Shown: positions 34,536 through 45,700 of the stretch, piece by piece
Numbering within the stretch: the first letter of the stretch is position 1
How the letters are laid out: each line of letters opens with the position of its first letter
DNA from: Odontesthes bonariensis
Lineage: Eukaryota; Chordata; Actinopteri; Atheriniformes; Atherinopsidae
Assembly (NCBI RefSeq): GCF_027942865.1
Contig: NC_134509.1
Span: 17,076,017 to 17,140,016, forward strand
DNA length: 64,000 nt
Direction of reading: 5' to 3'
Program-made: the position numbers and the translations under genes
The notes under the pieces: generated by a model
Databases searched by the model: none
What the model was told of the DNA's origin: nothing
Seen by the model: only the letters and a program-made list of their open reading frames with translations

Positions 34536-34628
34536 ATGCCACTCAATGTGGTGTTGGATGGGCCGGCCCCCTGGGGTTTCCGCCTGACGGGAGGAAAGGA
34601 CTTCAACCAGCCCCTGACCATCTCCAGG
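34536..34628 (+). CDS. pdlim3: pdlim3 exon 1 (ATG, PDZ start)
   Basis: It encodes [20 protein letters not shown] then [11 protein letters not shown], 31 codons, phase 0 out, donor TCCAGG/gtgagt. The start matches the MP-x-x-V start of the family. A CAGCTG E-box (34514-34519) and a CArG-like CTTATTTAAG (34231-34240) lie upstream and would suit a muscle promoter, but neither is proof. Confidence 0.95.
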
Positions 34629-36358
34629 GTGAGTGATGTCACTGTTATAAGCACTCCACTATACAATTCATTTTATTTTTAACAGCATGAGTACAACAAA
34701 AGTTCCTACTTGTTTTTTTTTTCGTGGCTCTGTTTTTTAGATTGATCCCATTTTCTGCTGCAAAGTGATTTTTATTTTACCATCAGAGACTTGGAAATAA
34801 TTTCACCGTTGTACCATGAATGTGTGTTTCCCCTCCGGGGGTCCATTCCTGAAGGATTACGGTTTGCTTTACTGTCAACATTGTCCTTCCAGGAGGGTTC
34901 GTTCTAGAAAACATTCTGGTGGGGTATGGAGCTTGCACCTGTGCCACAGTAAAAGCAAGAGGCTTAGATACAAATAGCGGCTTACATTGTGACCTGACAT
35001 GTGTGCACGCACACGCACACACACCAGCGTACCTCACAGAGTGGAGATCAGACAGAAGAATTTAGGAGCATGGAAAATATTCCCCCAAAAAATAATCCTG
35101 AAGCGTGTGCGGATGATTTCCAGCAAAAAAAAACTGATGAAAAACAGGAAACCTGCCCAAATAGAAGGGGGAGCATTCGTCGAGGATGTTCATGCTGGCA
35201 GCTGATTCAACACACAGAAGAATAGATTTGTAATTAACCGGAATGATGAGACAGTGTTGTGATATGTCAGTAAACGGGGGAAGTCAACTGTAGCTCCTCT
35301 TCTTAATCAGACAGAGCTGGAAGAATAGAATTCATGTGTGACAGGAATCAGATTATTTCACTAAACAAACAAATGATTTCCATCAATTTAAACTGTAGTT
35401 TGAAAGTTAACCCTTTCTACATCTTTTCCCGAAAATGACAATTTCCTGGAACAAATACGATGTTTCCTGTTGACACAATGTACTGCCAAGCAACTGAATC
35501 ACCAAGGATACTGATAAAAATAAATAGATAAACCTGTGAAATTAAGGCAGCAGTCCACATTTTGAGAGAAAGGCTTATCAAACCTTTTCTTGGTGAGAAT
35601 GAGACGATGAATCTGTAGCTGATCTAACTGATCCGTACCCCTCTCTAAAACACCAAATTGTGCTTTTGTTTTTTTGGGTCGATCAAAGACACGACAAATG
35701 ATGAGATAATTCGCTGGGTGAGACTCAGGAATACAAATCAATAAAGATTGGATTTTTCTGAGGATGTCAAACATAGTCGCAGAGCAAATTTCCCCAAAAG
35801 CACCAGGTATGAATGTATCCAGGAAACAGAGGAGAAGAGTGCATAAACAGAAAAAGAAAAAGAAGCCCCTCACATTCAGAAACACCACAAGAATACGGAA
35901 CTGAGTGAAGATAACTTTCAGTCACTCTTCATTGTGACATGTTTATTTACATTTCGCTTCTGCAGCTTTGCTGGAAAAGGTTTTTCCACCACTACAGAAC
36001 CAAAAAGTAAACCGTCTGAATACAAACTGCGGCGTCTCCATCCATGTTTGGATTAATCTGTGGGCTGAGTCACAAAGCTCAGATGAGAAGAGTTCAGTAA
36101 TCCGGCTGTGTCGGGGTTGGGGTTCGTCTATATTTAGGGAAAGACCTCAGGAACTATATAAGAGGCAAACCACCGGCTCTATCCAGCGACCTCACACCTG
36201 TTGTGTTGGTGGAGGCTCGGAGGGTCTATAAGTGAGCAGTGATGAGAGGGAGATGAGAGAGGGATGGGCGAGAAATGGAAGAGGAGAAAAAGGAAGTGGT
36301 TAAAGTCTATGTGGGCAATGATACAAGAGGCAATGTCTTTAAATGTTTTTGTAAAAAG

Positions 36359-36410
<52 letters not shown>

Positions 36411-39400
36411 ACCAATTATAAAACATGCTTGGCTATGAAATGTGTGTGTGACGAATGAAAAGCTTCATGAAGCTTTATTCCTGCAGTAAGCTCTCCAGCT
36501 CTATTCAAGCACACGTGAATCCACTGTGTCTCCACTCACTGCCATTTTTGGTTTGGAACATCCTCTTCTTTATGACTCACCGGTGTTCCCAGCTGGTCCG
36601 GGAGAGTAAACACAAGTTAAAATTGTCTTCAGCAGACGGCAGCCTTGAAGGGGAGCTCTGTACAAATGTACACATCAGCATCAGTGTTCTCTGCATCACG
36701 TGCACCCTGCATATAAACAATGGACCCATTTCACTTTTCTGCATGCAGCAGCTCCCATCATGTGCTCTATGATATCTTAACCCTAACCCTATGAGACAGT
36801 TTAAATCGAGTAAAGGTGCTCACTGGGTGGTTTTCCGGCATCAGTCTTGCAATAATTGATCCTTGGCCACTTTGAGGCAGCACAAAAAGAGATTTTACTT
36901 TACTTTACTTTACTTCATGCACGCCGATTTAAATATATTAGTAAAATATGCTTTAGATGAAAGTTTGGACAACAGAAGAATTCCTTCCAGATCCCATACT
37001 GCCTTCATTTCATCGTTTCATGATGAGGTCCTTATACAGAACGTCGCTGCAGCACTTCATGTCACCGTCTGTCTGTCACGCTTCGTTTTAGCTACTGTCA
37101 CTTTAAAGCCGCCCTCCCAAAACAAAGCCTATTCTGCTCTGATTGGTCAAAAAGCCACTAAATTGGCACAATGCGGCAAAAGTTAGTCTGACTGAAACTA
37201 TAGGAAACTTTTCAAAACTGGACTAACCCTCCCAGATAATATGGGTGAGGATGGAATCAGTCCTGCAGTAAATGTCTGGATTATATAAACATGTTTCATT
37301 GGTTTTCTTTTGGAAATCAACCAAAGCTTAAATCCTCTCTGGGTCACACGTCCAAAGAGCAGAGAGAAATGATCATGACTGTCTTCTTTTTTCTTTTTTT
37401 TATATGAAGTTTAATCCTACGCGTTGGCATCTGACCGAGACGAGCAAATCAAAGGTGACAGAACAAAGGAGCTAATAAGTTATTACCTACTGATATCAAC
37501 AGTGAAGCTAGCGCCGCACCAATCTGTCATCCTGTTTTTGTCTGCGCTCTCTCCATCGGTAAAATCCAGTCTTGTGTGTATTCTTGTCTTGTGTCTTGCT
37601 TTTACACTTTATTTCTTCTTCCTCAGTTGTTCTTGGGTCTTTTCACTGTCTGCAACAGCGTCTTTTTTTCTTTTTTTTTTAAAATTATGGCAAAAGTGTG
37701 TTTTTGATTCAGCTGCTGGTTCGTTACATCTTACCAAAACGTCTCATTTGGAGCTGAAAGCCAAAGTTGTGAACTGCGGTTTGTTGGCCCCCTGCCAGCT
37801 CAGGGGAGTTTCCGGCCCTGGAGTGTGTGTATTAAAGGTCAGGGTGCTTGAAAAAGAATTAGAAGCGCATAGTTTTAAGGTTCTTAAACTTGTTGCTTCA
37901 AGGTAAAAAGGAAGAGAGGGGAGACTTAGGCGATAAGGCAGAAGCGAGCCGAGAAGGAACCAGGCAGAGAGGAACAAGAAAAAGATGTAAAAATAGTTCC
38001 ATTTTAAACAAAGACGTGTGTTTGATGTGACAGCTGAGCTGCGTGGAAACTAAAGAATATCTGTGCTCAGATTTGGTTCACAGACATCAAGCAGTAAAAC
38101 ACAGTCTGACAGCAGCTCTGCAACAAATGCTCCGCTGTAAAATTACTGCTCCCTCTTTGGCAGCATGATACATCCCCTCAGCACTTTCATCCACAGTTAT
38201 TTATAGGCAGATGACCTAATCTAGTCTCAGTGTAACATCTCTGTGCTGTTTAGTTTGCTATGTCCAGTAATGCAATATGACTGAGCATAGGTCATGCCCC
38301 GTGTATTATAGGTGGGAATGTTCGGTTCGGTTTGAAGCTGCCTTCTGAGATGTCCTCCCTGACCCCCAAGACTCTCCGGAGGTTCCCATTCATCTTTATC
38401 GCTTTCTGTCCAGCAGAATATATATTCCATCTGCATGTTGTCACTGCACATGTTTACTCTATCGCTGTGAAAAGAGACGGGCAGTTTACGCACATGCATA
38501 CCAGCCCGGGGGGAAGATGTTTTAATCCGTTACAGGGCTCGTGCTGCTGTATCTCAGCGAGCCGCCACTGTTTTATTGAAGAACTGGGTCATTTATGATT
38601 CGTCCCTGCTGTGCGATTGAATGAATAGCTGGACTCCTCAGTGGAGTCTGGGTTTTGTATTTTGCAGACACATTTGGTCCAGGTGAGACTTGGGGGGGGG
38701 AAACTGCATTAAGATCTGATCCCAGCAAGATAAAGGAACACGGGGCCCAGGCCACTGGGTACTGTATTAGGAGATGAAGTGCCGGTGACGGAGACCAGAC
38801 CAAGATGTTTGAAAAGCTCTACACCATCCGAATGGAATTTATAGAGGAAGAAAGTTTTTTTTTGTTTTTCTTCCTGCGCCCTCGTATTAATTGTTACAGT
38901 CCGAATTACAAATAATTATGTGTTAGCAAAGTACCCAGGCTACAAAATCTGCGAGATGTACATAAAAGTACATAAAAATGTACTTTAATGATAATGATGA
39001 ACCATTGTCTAAATGTCTCTGTTATTAATCTAAATAAAGATTATTGTAAGCAAACGAAAGCTATTCCTTCACATGCAGTAAGCTCCTGCTTAGTTTAAAA
39101 TCAACCTAGTAAGTACTGGGATACTTTCTAACTTCCAACCAACAAAAACATTCTTAATTTGAGTCAGTAACAGTTCAAAAACTGTTAAAAAAAAAAAAAA
39201 AAAAAAGAATTGGTTTGGTCTTTGTTTCTCTGGATAAGAGAGACTTTTTAGTAGAATACTCTGACACACTAGATTATTATCACTCACCTTTAGTGATATT
39301 TGAAAACGTATAGCGCAAATGTCCATGTCTACTTTCCCCTCACCAACCTGTGAATTAGACAGGAAATACATTTTTTTTTATGAAAATGGGTCAGTGACCA

Positions 39401-39692
39401 TGTGTTAGTAACATTGGTCCAAACTGCACGTAAACAAGTTTCACAAAAAAAGGCTCCAAAACAATCCCATGACGATGTTTTTCTCTGTTTGGAGACCCTG
39501 GGGATGTGGTAAAGTATAACCTTGGTGTCCCCTTACTTTTTCCCGATGTGATGACATGTAATTGCCACATGGTGCTGCATTATGGTGTGCTCATATACAA
39601 CAACTAATAAGATGACAACTTACATACTTTCCATACGCATTTTTTTTCCCCCATTTCTGTGCTCGTCCTGCATAATCATAATAATAATAATC

Positions 39693-39737
<45 letters not shown>

Positions 39738-42700
39738 TGTTGCAAATACACGGGTAGGGTAAGAAGAGTACTCGTTGCCCATCTCATTTCCCATTTTGAG
39801 AACATTCAGTTCTTCCTCTGTCCTCCTCCTCACCTTTAGCTCCTCTCACCTCACCTCCTCTATCCTCTATCCTCCGGGCACATTTTAGAAATCGAGACAT
39901 CCTTCCAAAAAATGAGCCTGTGAATGATTTCCAGATCACAGACTGGAGGACGGAGGAGAGAGGAGAGAGGAGACTGGCCTGCAGTGGAGGAAGTACTCAG
40001 ATTGTTTAGATCAGTAAAAGAAAGAGTACAGCAAGGTAGACGTTACATGTAAAAGTCTTGAATGAAAAATCCTACTTTAAGTAAAAGTAGATAAGAGTCA
40101 ACAGCAAATGGAATTAAAGTAAAGACTTTAAGGCCCTGGTTTAGTCTGTTTTACTGATGAATTATTGTTTATGCAATCAATAGATTATGGATCAGTGTGT
40201 AAGCAGCATGTTATTTAGCTGCTGCAGGTGGAGCCGGTTTGAATCCCTTCACATATTGTTATATTTACTGGGACAGCAGATTAATCTGGGTGGATGATTT
40301 ATTGGGGAGAAACCAAAGTTCCTCTGCATGGGTCTGTTTTTGATTTTTTATTTTTTTTGGCGCTGTCTCGTTTCATGGATTTTTGTTGATGTATCAGATC
40401 ATGTGAACATTTATTGAAATGAAACCATGTGGGATGTTTTGAAGGGAAAAATCACCATGTAATGAAGTTGTTGACAGCTTGTGGACATTTGAAATATGAG
40501 CCCAACTACACTGCTTCCTGTAAGATGCCAGAAACCCCCCATGAGCTGTCACCTTACCGTGGTGGGGGGGTTTGCGTGCCCCAATGAGTCTGGGAGCTAT
40601 GTTGCCCGGGGCTTTAAGCCCCTGGTAGGGTCACCCTAGGCAAACAGATCCTAGATGAGGGACCAGACAAAGAACAGCTCATAAAACCCCCTATGATGAA
40701 TAAAATGATTGGAAAACACATTCCTTTGCCCAGACGCGGGTCACCGGGGCCTCCCCCTGGAGCCAGGCTCAGGGGTGGGGCCCGGCAGTGAGTGCCTGGT
40801 GGCCGGGTCTGTGCCCGTGGGGCTCGGTCGGGCACAGCCCGAAGAAACGACACGGGTCCCCCTTCCGACAGGCTCACCACCCGCGGGAGGGGCCAAGGGG
40901 GTCGGGTGCATTGTGAGCTGGGTGGCAGCCGAAGGCGGAGACCTTGGCGGTCTGATCCTCGGCTACTGAAGCTGGCTCTTGGGACGTGGAACGTCGCCGC
41001 TCTGTTGGGAAAGGAGCCTGAGCTGGTGCGTGAGGCTGAGCGGTTCCAGCTAGATATAGTCGGACTAACCTCGATGCATGGCTTGGGCTCCGGAACCAAC
41101 CAGCCTCCTCGAGAAACCAAAAATGTGTTGTTTTTTTCTTGTTTTAATATCTATTCTATGACATCTTAATCTTAAAAGTAAGTAGTATCTACGCTTTCAA
41201 ATTAGAGGATATTCATATGTAGGGCTGGGCGAGTTAACTCCGCGTTAACTTGTTAATTATTTAACGCAATAAATATTTTATCGCGCATTAACGCAGGTTT
41301 TTATTTATTTATTTTTTTGATTACATTTTTTTTTTATTAATTTTAAAAATTTAAAACATTTTTTTTTTAAACATTTTAGCAGAGAGAGGGGGAACGACAC
41401 GCAGCACAGGGCTGTCCGATGCGAAACTCGAACCGGGGCCAGCTGCAGCGAGGACTATAGCCTCTTGTACATGGGGCGTCTGCACAACCCACTACGCCAC
41501 AGACCATATTATTTATTTTATTTTGTAAAAGTCTGTTGCTGTCTGCTGCGTAACCTGAAAAGAAAGTAATTGGCAAATCCACCAAACATGGAGAAGGGTA
41601 CGGAAAGTTGAATTGTCTTCTCAGCGTAGTAGTTCCAGTCTAAAATATCACTTAATGGCAAAACACACAACTGATAGCAGCAAGTCATTCAAGGAAACAG
41701 ACAGTGGAGCGAGGCTTCTATATAAAAACTACATAAAGATGCTGATGTTAAAAGTGTGTTTGCACAACAAATGTTATGGCACTTTCATTCATATGGCAGC
41801 ACATTTAAAATAAAACTAAATGCTAAAAGCTATACACCACTTTTGAATTCATTTTTGGATTTTGCATACAAATGCGATTAATCGTGATTAATCAGGGAAA
41901 TCATGTGATTAATTAGATTAAAAGTTTTAATCGTTGCCCAGCCCTATTCATAAGACATCTGATGCTGTAGAAGTATGTGGAAAGAGTCAAATGATTTAAA
42001 AACACATATCAAGCCTGTGATAAGCGCAGTACATGTGTGAGTTGCTTAGTTACTGGTCAATGACACTGACACTACTGCAATGGTACGGCCACTTCCCTGA
42101 AATTAGCAGCTTTAGAAAAAATGGTGTCTCTTGTGCTTTAAAAACCAATTTGTTTCCAGGTCAAAGAACTCCAGGGTGAATGGGATTAACAATATTATGG
42201 CAACTAAAGTCAAAGTTTTATCCAGAGGATCTGGTACAGATTGAAAACTGAAAAACAAACTGCATTTTCACTGATCCTGCAAACTATTTGATTCATTCAG
42301 ATTTTTCATAAATACATATATCATCATTACCGTTGTTTCATTTTTGACTGTAGGATGTTGCTTAATTTGTAATGCAAAAAAAGAAGAAAGAATCGTCTTT
42401 CTTCGTCTGGGTTTCTCTGCTCAAGCTGCTGCCCCTGCGACCCGATCCCCGGACAAGCGGAAGATGATGGATGGATGGAGAATCGTCTTTATTTCCAAAC
42501 ACTTTTGATTTTCCATTTTGGAGTATTTCAGCCTTCCCAGGCTGCATGAAAACTTTGTCTGAGAAAGCTTCGGGTCACAAACTTCTCATGACTCCCAGCT
42601 CATGAACGTCATCGCTTCCTGAATTTGAGGATGACGTGTCTGTTTGTGACAGATACAACGGACGGATAAACCAGACGGAAACAACCTCTCAGGACGCACT

Positions 42701-45700
42701 GAAACCCTCCACAACCGCGCGCGTGTTGCGTGGTGTCAAATCTCCAAATCCTTCAAACTTTACTCAGCAAAGAATTCCTGTAAATTCACTTTGGATTTAC
42801 AATGTGTGTCTCACTTTTCTTTATCATAACTGGAAATATGTACCAAATTACATGTGAATTCAGTTAACCAATAAGCTCTTGTCAGCATGAGTGCAAAGAG
42901 TTGCTGGATTGATGACCACCTCATGTTAACACAGATGGGTAAATATAAAGGGATGTATTACTGCTGGTGAAATGATGCCAGGAAAAGCAGCAGATGACCT
43001 GGAGAACAAGCCTGTGCTGACGGGGAATATGGAGGCTTTGGAAATTTGAAAATGTGCCAGATTAGATTTAGATTGTCTGGCTTGTTTGATAGGTTGCTAT
43101 ACAAATTTGAATTAAAGTGAAATTACACGAAACTTACAGTTACTCTACTGCCGTGTGCTGTAATCAAATATGGAGTAATGTTGTTTTAAAATAGATCCAA
43201 CAAAAAACCATTTGATATTTAATCATGGTGGCTGTAATCAAACAAGCAGTCTGTGACCCTCCGCGTCGACATTAATGCGCGACTTGTTTCTGTCTTCACA
43301 TGTGACACAATTGCTCTTTTTTTTAGTTGACTTGTTTATCCTGTCATGTGTTCCCATCCAGATCACACCTGGCAGTAAGGCATCCAATGCCAATTTGTGC
43401 GCCGGTGACATCATCCTGACCATCGAGGGAGTCCCGGCTGCAGACATGCTGCACTGTGAGGCCCAGAGCAAGATAAAGGAATCCACCAATCAGCTCTGTC
43501 TCACTGTTGAAAGGTTATAAAAACTCATTTTGCCTAAGCATGCACACAAACAGGCGTTTCATAGACTGAAAGGAACGCCTGTGCGTCGCAAAGAAGTTAA
43601 ACGCATGGGTCCGTTTGTGAGACACATTCTTCCATTTTTGTGTCAGAAATCTGCAGATTCTTTTGTCGAGTTGGTTTGTTACAAGTTTAACAAGTTGTGT
43701 ATTTAGTGTGTCCATCATGAATGCTACAGAAGATCCATTTTAAAGAGTTTATGACTGTTTTAACAAAATTCCTATACACCATACTAACATGGGAGCCGTT
43801 GCCCAACCCTTTTGTCTTGTGATCCGTTAAAAGATATAGATAAAAGCTCCTAAAATCTGCCCAATTTTAAAGGTCTGAATTGAAATCTTGATGCAGAAAA
43901 CCATGAGAAAATGACCAAACAGTGGACAGAACTGGAATGAAAATGCCTGTAATATGACACTCCAGAAAGGAAAGGACAACACAGATAATTTTTTTACATG
44001 TTTTAGGATTATAGACTCACATACTCTCACAGGCCTAAATTATCAAGTCACGTTGAGCTGACTCTCCAACCAGAATGTGTCCTTAATTCCCAGGAATGAA
44101 CCCAGACTGTGGTCCCCGCGTGTTACGGAGGACGGCAGAGCTCACCCATTTAAAATAAACCTGCAAGCAGAACAGCAGGTTTGTAAGACTGTGAGAAAAT
44201 CATTCATGTTTACCGAGTAATTTGATGTCATCGTAGTCACAACAGTGTCCTTACTCCCTTCTTCTCTGTACAGGAATATAAACCAATTGGCACTGGTCAC
44301 AACCGAAGAGCTCAGCCATTTGTTGCAGCAGCAAACATTGATGACAAGCGGCAGGTGGTCAGCACGTCCTACAACACTCCTATTGGCCTCTACTCCTCAG
44401 GCAATATCCAGGATGCCATGGAGGGCCAAATCCGAGGCTTTGTTCAACACAAGTCTGAGAGGTGGGCGCTCTCACAGCTAATCATAGTCATTTTACAGAA
44501 GAGCTTTTACATGCATATACTATAGACTGTATATATGTCATATAATTTATGTTTATTTATGAAATTATCAAAGTTTCAAATAATGAGTTAAATGTTTGTA
44601 AAAGTAGTCCCGACCAGTCAAATAATCAGGCTTCAGTCTGCTTCCAACACTCGGTTTTCAACATTTTTTTTTTCTTCATGGGACATTAGCTTTGTACATC
44701 TAAAAGCTCTCCAAAAAGATGAGCTGAGTTTGGAATATTTAATCACAGAGTTGATTTCTATTTTAAACTGCCAACATGTGGCGCCACCTTGAGGCCCAAC
44801 CATATGTTTTCCAATCCATGGATCCATGAAATTTAAACAATATGAAAATGTCCACTTGTCATTTATGTTATGTTACCTGGTTTGTAACATCTAACCCTCA
44901 TATGGAGATCAATGTAACAAAGATTTTTTCTTTTTCTTCTTCTCCTTGTTTAACTTTACTGTTGCTGAGTTAAATGTAGTCCACCTGCTCTTTGCATGAC
45001 TGACCTCCTGAATCACTCTGCCATTCTGACACTCTGATTCACTGGAAAATAATTGCCTCCAGCTTTCCCAGACAGCCATATGGATTTCATTAGTTCATGT
45101 GATATATAGTGTGTAACTCTGAGAAAATATGACACCAGCAGACAGGAAGGAATCTCTATGGTTCGACCACAACTTCTGAACGAGAAGTATTACATCAAAG
45201 CAAAGGCATGTCTCACTCATGTGTTACTGACTTACACCATCTCAGCAGACATTATGAATTACAAATTAATCAAAATTTAAAACAATAATAACTTCAAAAG
45301 GCTGTTGTTAGCTTACACTGAACCTCAGCTAAAATGAATCTTTCATTTACATCTTTATCTTTTCCTCCATGTTATCTAGTCTATGATTGTTTGGAATACT
45401 TTTTCTCGTATCGAGGCTGTCAGCCTGCTGTATGCTCCTCCGGCTGGTCGCTCCCACCTGAGCCGCTGCCATCACTGAGCAGCAACTTCAGAGCAAAGCA
45501 GTTAAGATTACAGTGCGTAATGTCTGCTTCCGGGTGATAAGAAGACATGTGGGAAGTGTGTGCACTTTTCTTTCAACCTGCGTGTCTCTGAATCTTTGTG
45601 TGAACGCACTGCTCAGTCCCAGGGCTTTGGCCAGCATCGAGGACTCTGACGTGTACCGGATGTTACAGAAGGACCAGGAGGAGCCCCAAGAGCCCCGGCA

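Larger units (their letters stand above)
34629..43361 (+). other. pdlim3: pdlim3 intron 1 (8.7 kb), repeat-rich
   Basis: This large first intron separates the two PDZ-coding exons. It carries microsatellites, a MITE, a LINE 5' fragment, a hAT with a SINE, and a LINE tail, all listed separately. No other gene is seen inside it. Confidence 0.8.

Noticed and set aside
36778..36793. Telomere-like TTAACCCTAACCCT
   Set aside because: Only two units. This is expected by chance and has no continuing array.
39582..39839. Poly-Ile / poly-Tyr frames on both strands
   Set aside because: Direct translation of the AAT microsatellite.
41378..41504. Functional tRNA gene on the minus strand
   Set aside because: A and B boxes are present, but the acceptor and anticodon stems are not convincing and the unit is inside a transposon.
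44519..44542. TAGACTGTATATATGTCATA as the start of a MITE (similar GACTGTATAGAAGTAG near 47350)
   Set aside because: The motif is familiar from fish repeats, but I found no paired end or target duplication.
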